Part shown: positions 1 to 6,170 of the stretch, one piece after another
How positions within the stretch are numbered: the first letter of the stretch is position 1
Layout: the number at the start of each line of letters is the position of its first letter
Assembly: GCA_902489575.1 (NCBI GenBank)
Contig: CABUAQ010000065.1
Span: 1 to 11,495 of the forward strand
DNA from: an uncultured bacterium
Lineage (GTDB): Bacteria; Cyanobacteriota; Vampirovibrionia; Gastranaerophilales; Gastranaerophilaceae
Direction of reading: 5' to 3'
DNA length: 11,495 nucleotides
The notes under the pieces: generated by a model
What the model saw: the letters and a program-made list of their open reading frames with translations, nothing else
Database searches by the model: none
What the model was told of the DNA's origin: nothing
Translations under genes and position numbers: made by a program

Positions 1-1
1 T

Positions 2-1177
2 TTATAAAATATTTATATCAAACCAATCTAAAAGTTCAGATATCATATAAAAAGACCCGCAAATAATATTAAGACACCCATCATTAAAATCAATCTTTAC
101 ATCTTTGGTCAACTTAACGGATGGAACAGGACTCACCGAATATAATTCTTCAAAAGTACAAGAATTAGGGTTATCAAAGTGATAAAAATAGACTTCATCT
201 TCTTTAGTAAAAAGATTTTGCACCATATGAACATAATCTTTATTTCTTAAACAACCGAAAATAAATCGTCTTTTGGCGGAAGGGAAATACATATCAAGAC
301 TTTGACGTAATGCTGATATCCCGTTAGGATTATGTGCCCCATCTATTATCAAATTTTTATCTTCAATATACTGAAATCTGCAAATATGCTTTACTTTTGC
401 TAAACCATCATCTATTACATCTTGGGAAATATCAGGGAACATAATTTCTATTGCAGCTAAAGCCAATGATAAATTTTCTTGCTGATATATCCCTTTAAGA
501 GCCAACTTGGAAACATCTGCCGATGGATTAATTAATACTAAAAGGGAACAATTCTTATCAGCAATATCTTTATAGACTTCATGCCCCTCAAAAACTACAC
601 AAGGGCAACCCTGTTTGATTATTCCTGCCTTCTCGTACGCAATTTTATCTAAAGTATTCCCAAGCCTTTCGGTATGATCATAATCAACATGAGTAATTAT
701 TGAACAAAGGTTTTTTTTAATAATATTTGTGGCATCAAACCTGCCGCCCAAACCTGTTTCTAAAACGACAACATCAACATTGTTATCAGCAAAATACTTA
801 AACATAACAGATGTTAGAATTTCAAATTCCGTTAAATCAAGACTATTTTTGTCTGCCAGATTAGAAATTTCAAAAACATATTTTGCAAAATCATCATCTA
901 TTATTGGCACATTATTAATCTGAATTCTCTCAGTATATTTAAAAATATGCGGAGAGGTATACATACCAACCTTCTTACCAGCACATGACAATATTGATGA
1001 TAAAATTGCACAAACAGACCCTTTTCCATTTGTCCCGGCAACATGAATACAATTAAGATTATCCTGAGGATTTCCTAAAAGATCCATAATCTTATTCATT
1101 CTATCCAAACCCAGAGAAATATGAAACTTTCCAACAGATGTTAACAAATTTACGGCGTCATTATAAGTATTTTTCAT
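2..1177 (-). CDS. folC: Bifunctional folylpolyglutamate synthase / dihydrofolate synthase
   Basis: This 391-residue cytoplasmic Mur-ligase-family enzyme adds glutamate to folates in an ATP-dependent reaction and, in most bacteria, also joins dihydropteroate to glutamate. The P-loop GTNGKGS is at residues 48-54, followed by YTSPH (73-77), LETGLGGRFDATN (139-151), HVDYDHTERLG (163-173), the ATP/Mg site KAGIIK (183-188) with the Lys that is usually carbamylated in this family, DGAHNP (279-284) opening the C-terminal domain, and GSFYMISE near the end. The family's PGR(F/L) motif reads HICRF here (264-268): the Arg is kept but Pro-Gly is replaced, which is slightly unusual. The length is a little below E. 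coli FolC (about 420). The ATG has an AAAAGGA ribosome-binding site about 4 nt upstream. The gene lies 34 nt downstream of the XRE gene on the same strand and may be cotranscribed. A TATAAT hexamer in that gap could be its own promoter. The stop codon is at the very edge of the window, so the gene is complete. Confidence 0.95.
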   Translation of the reverse strand: MKNTYNDAVNLLTSVGKFHISLGLDRMNKIMDLLGNPQDNLNCIHVAGTNGKGSVCAILSSILSCAGKKVGMYTSPHIFKYTERIQINNVPIIDDDFAKYVFEISNLADKNSLDLTEFEILTSVMFKYFADNNVDVVVLETGLGGRFDATNIIKKNLCSIITHVDYDHTERLGNTLDKIAYEKAGIIKQGCPCVVFEGHEVYKDIADKNCSLLVLINPSADVSKLALKGIYQQENLSLALAAIEIMFPDISQDVIDDGLAKVKHICRFQYIEDKNLIIDGAHNPNGISALRQSLDMYFPSAKRRFIFGCLRNKDYVHMVQNLFTKEDEVYFYHFDNPNSCTFEELYSVSPVPSVKLTKDVKIDFNDGCLNIICGSFYMISELLDWFDINIL

Positions 1178-1211
1178 ATAATCCTTTTATTATAAATATT
1201 TAATCATGCAC

Positions 1212-1535
1212 TTATTTTAACAGAAAAGTTCTTATATATTTATATGTTAACACCAAATCATCTTCAGAAATTTGGTCAAGCATTGAAATCACATCCGATT
1301 TCAAATCTTTAAAATCTTGCAAATAGTAAAATTCAAATAAATCCTTTGGTTCAACCGACAATGCTCTTGCAAACCTATCAATCAAGTCCGGAGAAGGAAA
1401 ATTCTTCCCGCTTTCAATACAACTAATATGTTTATCATCAACATTCACTAATTCAGCAAGCTGCGATTGTGTATAATTTTTTCGTCTACGATATTCCTTA
1501 ATTTTTCTTCCAAATAGAGTCTTTATATTTGTCAC
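1212..1535 (-). CDS. Small XRE-family HTH transcriptional regulator
   Basis: This 107-residue protein has an N-terminal lambda-repressor-like helix-turn-helix at about residues 9-66: GRKIKEYRRRKNYTQSQLAEL, then DDKHISCIESGK as the recognition helix, and DLIDRFARALSVEP closing the five-helix bundle. The C-terminal ~40 residues are acidic/hydrophobic and probably helical, and may mediate dimerisation; no ligand or peptidase domain is visible. The start is a GTG. An upstream in-frame GTG at 1541 sits directly on the AAGAGG sequence, so the GTG at 1535, 5 nt after AAGAGG, is preferred. It is divergent from the prepilin gene, and the intergenic region contains repeated TTACC/GGTAA half-sites, so self-control and control of the prepilin are plausible (inference). 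folC follows 34 nt downstream. The HTH family call is secure; the target genes are not known. Confidence 0.9.
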   Translation of the reverse strand: MTNIKTLFGRKIKEYRRRKNYTQSQLAELVNVDDKHISCIESGKNFPSPDLIDRFARALSVEPKDLFEFYYLQDFKDLKSDVISMLDQISEDDLVLTYKYIRTFLLK

Positions 1536-1540
1536 ATTCA

Positions 1541-1546
1541 CCTCTT
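1541..1546 (-). promoter_or_regulatory. Ribosome-binding site deciding the XRE GTG start
   Basis: On the minus strand AAGAGG lies 5 nt before the GTG at 1533-1535. The other in-frame GTG (1539-1541) overlaps the end of this motif and would have no room for it, so the downstream GTG is the likelier start. Confidence 0.55.
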
Positions 1547-1598
1547 AATAATGATACAAAACTAAGCCCAATAATTGAATTAAAAATCACGTAAAAAT

Positions 1599-1627
1599 TT
1601 GACAAATACTTACCTATAATATAGAAT
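1599..1627 (+). promoter_or_regulatory. Sigma70-type promoter of the prepilin gene
   Basis: A perfect -35 TTGACA (1599-1604) is followed after exactly 17 nt by TAGAAT (1622-1627, 5 of 6 to TATAAT). Transcription would begin near 1634, giving a leader of about 58 nt. A TTACCTA element lies in the spacer and further half-sites cover the predicted start, so the promoter looks built for repression by a DNA-binding protein such as the adjacent XRE regulator. Confidence 0.75.
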
Positions 1628-1667
1628 TTAGTTACCCGATAGGTAATTTTAATTTCAATAATTACCT
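1610..1667. repeat. TTACC/GGTAA half-site cluster, probable operator
   Basis: Four copies of TTACC or its complement start at 1610, 1632, 1642 (GGTAA) and 1662, i.e. 22, 10 and 20 bp apart, all near multiples of a helical turn. They form several perfect inverted repeats: TTACCTA/TAGGTAA (1610-1616 with 1640-1646), TTACC-N5-GGTAA (1632-1646), and AGGTAATT-N11-AATTACCT (1641-1648 with 1660-1667). The first lies inside the promoter spacer and the others in the early transcribed region. The simplest reading is an operator for the divergent XRE repressor. The last pair could also fold as an 8-bp hairpin in the mRNA leader just before the ribosome-binding site. Confidence 0.55.
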
Positions 1668-1691
1668 CTCTATACAATAAAGGAGAACTGT

Positions 1692-2426
1692 ATGAAGAAA
1701 ATAGCATTCACTCTTGCTGAAACATTAATTACCCTTGGAGTAATCGGAATAGTTGCAGCAATTACGATACCAATGATGATTACAACTTATCAAAAAAATG
1801 CGACTGCATTAGCAGTAAAAAAAGCGTATACTGAATTAAATCAGGTGCTAAAAATGGCAACAGCAGACTACGGAGAACCATCCGGCTGGCAATATTACGG
1901 TGCAGATGAATTACAGCCCTGGGTTGAAACATATATTGCTCCCTACCTGAGCGGTGCACAATATAAAAGCTGTAAAAGTAATGAAAAATGTTTTGGACTT
2001 AAACTGCCATTTCCATTACACTTTCCTAAACCCGGCTCTGTTAATACAATGGTTGGGCAATATGTAGTTGCTAAAATTGGCACACCTGTAGCATACGGAT
2101 TTTTTAGATACCCTGCACCGTATGACAAAGTAACAAGAATTAAAGCCTATATACATAATCCACATAAAAAATATGCAATGTTAGGAAGAGATGTATTTAC
2201 GTTTATTTTAACAACAGCAGACGAAAACCCGACATTTAAACCCTACGGATACGGAACACTTGGTTCTTATGGCATAAGTACCAAAGACAGACAAACTCTA
2301 CTTGGTACAGGATGGGGAGGATGCAACCCAAAAGCCAGCGGCTCCGGTTATTGGGGACCCGGTGATGCTTGTGCAGCTGTAATAATGCTTGATGGCTGGA
2401 AAATCAGCAGAGATTATCCATGGTAA
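1692..2426 (+). CDS. Type IV prepilin / pseudopilin-like protein
   Basis: This 244-residue protein begins with a class III prepilin signal: a very short basic leader (MKKIA), then FTLAE with the hallmark Glu at +5 of the processed protein, then a hydrophobic helix to about residue 30. Prepilin peptidase would cut before Phe6 and N-methylate it. Residue -1 is Ala instead of the usual Gly, which is tolerated in some pilins. The mature domain (about 31-244) is rich in Tyr, Gly and Pro and has four cysteines (94, 100, 211, 227) that could form two disulfides outside the membrane. It ends in CAAVIMLDGWKISRDYPW, a C-terminus style I recognise from minor pilin-like proteins of Gastranaerophilales. 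The ATG follows AGGAG by 6 nt. No pilus assembly genes are adjacent, so this is an orphan pilin gene, apparently monocistronic with its own promoter and terminator. Whether it is a pilus subunit, a type II secretion pseudopilin or a DNA-uptake component cannot be decided here. Confidence 0.88.
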   Translation: MKKIAFTLAETLITLGVIGIVAAITIPMMITTYQKNATALAVKKAYTELNQVLKMATADYGEPSGWQYYGADELQPWVETYIAPYLSGAQYKSCKSNEKCFGLKLPFPLHFPKPGSVNTMVGQYVVAKIGTPVAYGFFRYPAPYDKVTRIKAYIHNPHKKYAMLGRDVFTFILTTADENPTFKPYGYGTLGSYGISTKDRQTLLGTGWGGCNPKASGSGYWGPGDACAAVIMLDGWKISRDYPW

Positions 2427-2430
2427 TAAA

Positions 2431-2455
2431 AAAGCGGTGATTAAATCACCGCTTT
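2431..2455. terminator. Bidirectional intrinsic terminator between prepilin and accC
   Basis: AAAGCGGTGAT and ATCACCGCTTT form a perfect 11-bp stem with a TAA loop. It begins 4 nt after the prepilin stop and ends 3 nt before the accC stop codon read from the other side. On the minus strand the stem runs into a T-rich tract (TTTTTTATTA), so it is a strong terminator for efp-accB-accC. On the plus strand the following tract is TTTGATTT, weaker but usable for the prepilin transcript. Confidence 0.88.
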
Positions 2456-2458
2456 GAT

Positions 2459-3817
2459 TTACTTATCCTCCAAGCCTTTACGCTTGTAAAAATCTTCAAT
2501 AAATCCTGTATTAAACTTACCGCTCATAAAGACTTCATCTTCAACAATTGCCTGATGGAACGGAATTGTTGTTTCAACACCTGTCACAACATATTCTTTT
2601 AAAGCTCGATACATTCTACGACGAGCTTCATTTCTATCCCGACCCCAACAAATCAGTTTTCCAATCATTGAATCATAATACGGCGGAATTGTATAATCCT
2701 GATAAACGTGAGAATCAACACGGACACCAAAACCGCCGGGAGCCAAATAACCTGAGATAGTCCCAGGATTTGGCATAAATCCTTTTGCAGGATTTTCAGC
2801 ATTAATACGGCACTCGATAGCATGACCTCTTAAGTGAATATCGTCTTGAGTGTAGCTCAATTTCTCACCTGAAGCTACAAGGATTTGTTCACGAACCAGG
2901 TCAACACTTGAAATCATTTCAGTAACACAGTGTTCAACCTGAATTCTTGTATTCATCTCCATAAAATACCATTTGCCATCGTGATCAAGCAAGAATTCAC
3001 AAGTTCCAGCACCTTCATAATTGATTGCCTTAGCTGCCCTAACTGCTGCAGCTCCCATTTCCTGTCTTGTTGCTTCATCAATAGCAGGAGATGGAGCTTC
3101 TTCCAACAGTTTTTGGTGACGTCTTTGAATAGAACAATCCCTTTCCCCAAGGTGAACAACATTCCCATAACTGTCACCCACAATCTGAACTTCTATGTGA
3201 CGTGGATTTTCAAGGAATTTTTCAGCATAAACATCAGGGTTGCCAAAAAAGTTTTTAGCTTCTGCCTGACAAAGTTCCATATTCAATTGAACATCTTCAT
3301 CACTACGGCAAATTCTCATACCCTTTCCGCCGCCGCCTGCTGTTGCTTTGAGAATAATCGGATAACCAACCCGATTACCAAACTCCTGAACTTCTTCAAC
3401 AGTATGAACAATACCGGTTCCAGGAGTTACAGGTACGTTATTTTCAATCATTGTTTTACGGGCAGTAGCTTTATCACCCATTTTTCTCATTGCTTCAGAA
3501 CTTGGACCAATAAATTTGATACCTTGTTTTTCACAAATTTCTGCAAAATCTGCTCTTTCAGACATAAACCCATACCCCGGGTGAATAGCATCAGCACCCG
3601 ACAACATTGCCGCTGACATTATCGCAGGAATACTAAGATAACTGTCTGCACTTTTTGCAGGTCCAATACAGTATGCCTCTGTTGCTAATCTTACATGAAG
3701 GGAATTAGCATCAGCCTGAGAATATATAGCTACAGTCGGAATTCCCAACTCTCTGCAGGCTCTAATAATTCTTACGGCAATTTCACCTCTATTTGCGATT
3801 AATACTTTTCTAAACAT
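2459..3817 (-). CDS. accC: Acetyl-CoA carboxylase, biotin carboxylase subunit
   Basis: This 452-residue enzyme carboxylates the biotin on AccB using ATP and bicarbonate, the first half-reaction of malonyl-CoA synthesis in the cytoplasm. The N-terminal domain opens with MFRKVLIANRGEIAVRI. The ATP-grasp core has K116 (GDKATAR), K157, the glycine-rich loop GGGGKGMRI (161-169), EKFLENPRHIEVQ (199-211), RDCSIQRRHQK (226-236), E274, and MEMNTRIQVEH (286-296) with the metal and catalytic residues. R337 and the C-terminal lid GGFGVRVDSH (361-370) and YYDSMIGKL are also present. The size matches E. coli AccC (449). A 7-codon upstream extension from a TTG is possible, but the ATG at 3817 matches the family start. 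Only a weak AAGGG lies 11 nt upstream of it. It is the last gene of efp-accB-accC, 71 nt after accB with a hairpin in between. The carboxyltransferase genes accA and accD are not in this window. Confidence 0.97.
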   Translation of the reverse strand: MFRKVLIANRGEIAVRIIRACRELGIPTVAIYSQADANSLHVRLATEAYCIGPAKSADSYLSIPAIMSAAMLSGADAIHPGYGFMSERADFAEICEKQGIKFIGPSSEAMRKMGDKATARKTMIENNVPVTPGTGIVHTVEEVQEFGNRVGYPIILKATAGGGGKGMRICRSDEDVQLNMELCQAEAKNFFGNPDVYAEKFLENPRHIEVQIVGDSYGNVVHLGERDCSIQRRHQKLLEEAPSPAIDEATRQEMGAAAVRAAKAINYEGAGTCEFLLDHDGKWYFMEMNTRIQVEHCVTEMISSVDLVREQILVASGEKLSYTQDDIHLRGHAIECRINAENPAKGFMPNPGTISGYLAPGGFGVRVDSHVYQDYTIPPYYDSMIGKLICWGRDRNEARRRMYRALKEYVVTGVETTIPFHQAIVEDEVFMSGKFNTGFIEDFYKRKGLEDK

Positions 3818-3842
3818 TTTCCAAATATCCCTTATCAAAATT

Positions 3843-3875
3843 AAGAAGTGAACAGAATTTAACCGTTCACTTCTT
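3843..3875 (-). other. Intercistronic hairpin between accB and accC
   Basis: AAGAAGTGAAC and GTTCACTTCTT form a perfect 11-bp stem with an 11-nt loop in the 71-nt gap. Read on the minus strand the stem is followed by a short, interrupted T tract (AATTTTG). It could act as a leaky terminator or protect the 3' end of an accB transcript. Either would give more AccB than AccC, in line with the excess of AccB over AccC in known acetyl-CoA carboxylases. The hairpin is seen directly; its role is inferred. Confidence 0.6.
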
Positions 3876-3888
3876 TATCTTATAAAAT

Positions 3889-4335
3889 TTATTCTACATA
3901 CATTAAAACCTGACCAAACTCAACAGGCTGTCCATCTTCGACACAAATTTCAACAACCTTGCCTGAGATTTCAGACTCAATTTCATTCATCATCTTCATT
4001 GCTTCTACGATACAAACAACATCGCCCTGAGCAATTGACTGACCAACAGTTACAAACGGGTCAGAATCAGGTGATGGTGATTTATAGAAAGTGCCAACCA
4101 TAGGTGATGTAATCGGAGTACCTTTCTTTGCCGGAGCCTCTGACACAGGAGCAGAAGCCGGAGCTGCGGTTGGAGCTGATGCAACAGGAGAAGCCACAAC
4201 CGGTGCCGCTGCTGCCACAACAACATCTTTTCTTAATGTAATAGCTTGTTCGCCATCTTCTAGTGAGATTTCGGTTAAACCGGTATCTGCAAGAATTTGG
4301 GCTAATTTTTCTATATAATCTGTTTCAAATTTCAT
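3889..4335 (-). CDS. accB: Acetyl-CoA carboxylase biotin carboxyl carrier protein
   Basis: This 148-residue carrier swings its biotin between AccC and the AccAD carboxyltransferase. The N-terminal ~38 residues form the short conserved helix/strand region that contacts biotin carboxylase. A flexible Ala/Pro/Val-rich linker follows (about 39-70). The C-terminal biotinyl domain (about 74-148) begins SPMVGTFYKSPSPDSDPF, including the protruding thumb found in AccB, and carries the biotinylation motif EAMKMMNEIE with the modified lysine at K114. The length and layout are standard for bacterial AccB (156 in E. coli). The ATG is preceded by AAAGGGA. The gene starts 20 nt after the efp stop, so the two are almost certainly cotranscribed; efp-accB adjacency is also seen in cyanobacteria (slr0434-slr0435 in Synechocystis). 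Full function needs a biotin ligase encoded elsewhere. Confidence 0.97.
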   Translation of the reverse strand: MKFETDYIEKLAQILADTGLTEISLEDGEQAITLRKDVVVAAAAPVVASPVASAPTAAPASAPVSEAPAKKGTPITSPMVGTFYKSPSPDSDPFVTVGQSIAQGDVVCIVEAMKMMNEIESEISGKVVEICVEDGQPVEFGQVLMYVE

Positions 4336-4355
4336 ATTATTTCCCTTTATAATTT

Positions 4356-4913
4356 CTACGCTCTTCCAAGGTATTCATTAGTTCTTGTATCAACCTTGAT
4401 TGTTTCTCCATTAGTAATAAAGAACGGTACGTTAACAACAGCACCTGTTTCTAATGTTGCAGGTTTTGTACCACCCTGTGAAGTATTTCCTTTTTCAGAC
4501 GGAGGAGTATCTACAACAACCAAATCAACGTGAGACGGAATATCAACACCGATAATTCTGCCTTCGTGAAGTAAAATCATAACGTTCATATTTTCTTTTA
4601 AATATTTAAGACCATCGCCAATTTGGGCTTCATCAACGTGAAGCTGCTCATACGATTCGTTATCCATCATAACATATGAAGCACCTTCTTTGTATAAATA
4701 CTGCATTTCACGTCTGTCTAATGTAGCTTTAGCAACTTTTTCACCGGCTCTGAAAGTTTTTTCAACAACCTGACCTGTAATAACGTTTTTCAACTTTGAG
4801 TTAACAAAAGCAGCACCTTTACCCGGTTTTACGTGTAAAAACTCAACAACTGACCATAACCCGTTGTCTAACTGAATTGTTAAGCCTGTTTTAAAATCGT
4901 TTACTGAAATCAT
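4356..4913 (-). CDS. efp: Translation elongation factor P
   Basis: This 185-residue tRNA-shaped protein binds between the P and E sites and relieves ribosomes stalled on polyproline. It has the usual three beta-barrel domains: the N-terminal KOW-like domain (about 1-60) with the loop HVKPGKGAAF, in which K32 sits at the tip position that other bacteria modify (beta-lysine in E. coli K34, 5-aminopentanol in Bacillus K32); the central OB domain (about 65-125); and the C-terminal OB domain ending in VDTRTNEYLGRA. The tip is a PGKG type, not the rhamnosylated-Arg type. No modification enzyme (epmA, epmB, earP, ymfI) is visible here. AAGGGG lies 6 nt before the ATG. It is the first gene of efp-accB-accC, with a probable promoter about 45 nt upstream. 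Confidence 0.97.
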   Translation of the reverse strand: MISVNDFKTGLTIQLDNGLWSVVEFLHVKPGKGAAFVNSKLKNVITGQVVEKTFRAGEKVAKATLDRREMQYLYKEGASYVMMDNESYEQLHVDEAQIGDGLKYLKENMNVMILLHEGRIIGVDIPSHVDLVVVDTPPSEKGNTSQGGTKPATLETGAVVNVPFFITNGETIKVDTRTNEYLGRA

Positions 4914-4955
4914 ATTTTTCCCCTTATTAAAAAGTATTCTTCTTCTAGTGTACCA

Positions 4956-4983
4956 ATAATATCATAAATATGACTTTTTACAA
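4956..4983 (-). promoter_or_regulatory. Probable promoter of efp-accB-accC
   Basis: On the minus strand TTGTAA (4983-4978) is followed after 16 nt by TATTAT (4961-4956), matching the -35 at 4 of 6 and the -10 at 5 of 6 positions. The leader would be about 36 nt and carry the AAGGGG ribosome-binding site. A perfect small palindrome, TTACA-GAA-TGTAA (4991-5003), lies just upstream of the -35 and could be an operator, though such short palindromes can arise by chance in AT-rich DNA. Confidence 0.5.
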
Positions 4984-5079
4984 AATTCCTTTACAGAATG
5001 TAACGGGGGACAAGTATCAATTTTGCATTTACATATCTTAATAATCAGTTATATACAAGCAATTTTCATTGTTTCCATG

Positions 5080-5085
5080 TATTAT
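5080..5085 (+). promoter_or_regulatory. Possible -10 element upstream of the membrane-protein pair
   Basis: TATTAT lies 44 nt before the first paralogue's ATG and is the best -10 candidate in the region, but no convincing -35 is found 16-18 nt upstream. It is 6 nt before an ATG at 5092, the same spacing as the leaderless promoters of purB, hemW and mutS2. Confidence 0.35.
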
Positions 5086-5091
5086 AGAGCT

Positions 5092-5127
5092 ATGAATATA
5101 CAATACCAATTAAAGGAGAAAATATGA
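5092..5127 (+). CDS. Possible 11-codon upstream ORF overlapping the next start
   Basis: ATG at 5092 opens MNIQYQLKEKI and stops at a TGA that overlaps the next gene's ATG as ATGA. It has no ribosome-binding site, but a TATTAT hexamer exactly 6 nt upstream could make it a leaderless ORF. Its last codons read through the AAAGGAGAA ribosome-binding site of the next gene, so its translation could affect that start. The peptide has no recognisable motif. It may be a chance ORF. Confidence 0.2.
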   Translation: MNIQYQLKEKI

Positions 5128-5594
5128 ACGTCCCAGCTATCAACACTTGTTGTCCGAAACCACAATTCACATCTTCAAGAAAAGAAAACTATGAAAATCC
5201 AATCAACAGAGGTACAGAAAAAGGACTTGCCATCTGGGGTAATCTCGGTGCCGGAACCTTATTAGGAGTATCTGCGGCAGGGATTGGAAGTTGTTTTATC
5301 AAAGCAGGAACAAAAAATCGCGCTCTGAAACTAGGCGGTATCGGAGCTGCTGTTGGAGCCCTTTATTTAGCTTTAACCCTGCCTGCCAAACTTTACAATA
5401 CAAAAGTTACTGCATTTACAAGAGAAAAAGAAATGGATGTTTTTAGCCGCGACAGAGAATTAAAAGCCAACATAATGGAAGAAGTTGATAAAGAAGTTAA
5501 AGATGACAACGTTGATTTAGATCAAAAAATTAGTCATTATACAACAGTTCAAATGGCAAACAACGGGAACGGGATGCTTATCAAAGGTGCATAG
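5124..5594 (+). CDS. Small two-helix membrane protein, unknown function (paralogue 1)
   Basis: I do not recognise a named family. The 156-residue protein has a polar N-tail with CCPKPQFTSS (9-18), two hydrophobic helices at about 34-59 and 67-90 joined by a short Lys/Arg-containing loop, and a charged C-terminal tail (about 91-156) with FTREKEMDVFSRDRE (98-112). Both tails are probably cytoplasmic. Both helices are rich in small residues (Gly, Ala), suggesting close helix packing. It is clearly related to the next gene: NPINRGTEKG, the two-helix layout, TF/AF-x-x-EK-x-MDV, and the end VQMANN all have counterparts there. AAAGGAGAA lies about 4 nt before the ATG, a strong site. The stop is 3 nt before the next start. 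It is divergent from efp. Both ends and the frame are convincing; the function is not known. Confidence 0.75.
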   Translation: MNVPAINTCCPKPQFTSSRKENYENPINRGTEKGLAIWGNLGAGTLLGVSAAGIGSCFIKAGTKNRALKLGGIGAAVGALYLALTLPAKLYNTKVTAFTREKEMDVFSRDRELKANIMEEVDKEVKDDNVDLDQKISHYTTVQMANNGNGMLIKGA

Positions 5595-5597
5595 AAT

Positions 5598-6167
5598 ATG
5601 AAAGTAACCCCTTGCACTAACAGCATATATTCCTTTGGGTCAGCCGGAAACCAAGCTGCACCGCAAAACAAGGATAATAACAGCAAAAACCCTATCTCAA
5701 AAAGGGGAGAAAAAGCTTTGCTTATAAAAACAACCTTTTTTGGCGGGCTTGCAATTGGTGCAAGACTTTTATTCGAATTAATCGACGGGGATTTCCTTGT
5801 TGATAACATATCAAACAAAGCTAAAAAAATAGTAGACAAACAACACAAGAATGTTTCGACAGGTAAAAGAGCACTTTTAACCACAGGTGCAATGGTAGGG
5901 ATAATAGGAGCATTCGTAAGCGGTTTTGCACTCCTATACACAATTTTTAAAGCTCCAAAAATCAATTACCAGGGCAATATAAATACATTTAAAAAAGAGA
6001 AAGACATGGATGTATATATAAAAGGCAATAATGTTGAAAAAGAGCTTTATACCCAAATGAACGAAAAAGCCAAGACTGCTAATAATGAAGAAAAAGCCAG
6101 GCTAAAAGAGCAATATATGCAAATGCAGATGGCTAAAAACAAAGTTCCTGAATTTGCCAAAATTTGA
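5598..6167 (+). CDS. Small two-helix membrane protein, unknown function (paralogue 2)
   Basis: This 189-residue relative of the preceding gene has the same order of elements: a polar N-tail with YSFGSA (11-16), NPISKRGEKA (31-40), a first hydrophobic helix (about 41-62), a longer Lys-rich loop (about 63-91, against about 8 residues in paralogue 1), a second helix (about 92-118), then INTFKKEKDMDVY (128-140) and a highly charged, probably helical tail ending MQMAKNKVPEFAKI. The start is 3 nt after the paralogue 1 stop, and its AAAGGTG ribosome-binding site lies inside the end of that gene, so translation is likely coupled and the products may act together. The gene closes with TGA TAA. Tandem duplication followed by divergence is the simplest origin. 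No enzymatic motif or signal peptide is visible, and I cannot assign a function. Confidence 0.75.
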   Translation: MKVTPCTNSIYSFGSAGNQAAPQNKDNNSKNPISKRGEKALLIKTTFFGGLAIGARLLFELIDGDFLVDNISNKAKKIVDKQHKNVSTGKRALLTTGAMVGIIGAFVSGFALLYTIFKAPKINYQGNINTFKKEKDMDVYIKGNNVEKELYTQMNEKAKTANNEEKARLKEQYMQMQMAKNKVPEFAKI

Positions 6168-6170
6168 TAA

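Noticed and set aside
1599..1620. TATAAT at 1615-1620 as the -10 for the TTGACA at 1599
   Set aside because: The spacing would be only 10 nt; TAGAAT at 1622 gives the correct 17 nt.
1498..1707. Minus-strand frame running from the XRE gene through the prepilin promoter
   Set aside because: It overlaps both the XRE gene and the promoter/operator region, has no domain, and the repeats there explain the sequence better.
2930..3616. 228-codon plus-strand open frame opposite accC
   Set aside because: It is antisense to a highly conserved gene and its translation has no domain-like features; it is a by-product of accC codon usage.
3818..3838. Seven-codon N-terminal extension of AccC from TTG
   Set aside because: Family members start at the MF-x-KVLIANRGE methionine; the extension covers the likely ribosome-binding region.
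4091..4318. Ala/Gly-rich plus-strand frame opposite accB
   Set aside because: It is the antisense of the Ala/Pro linker of AccB, and its composition mirrors that linker.
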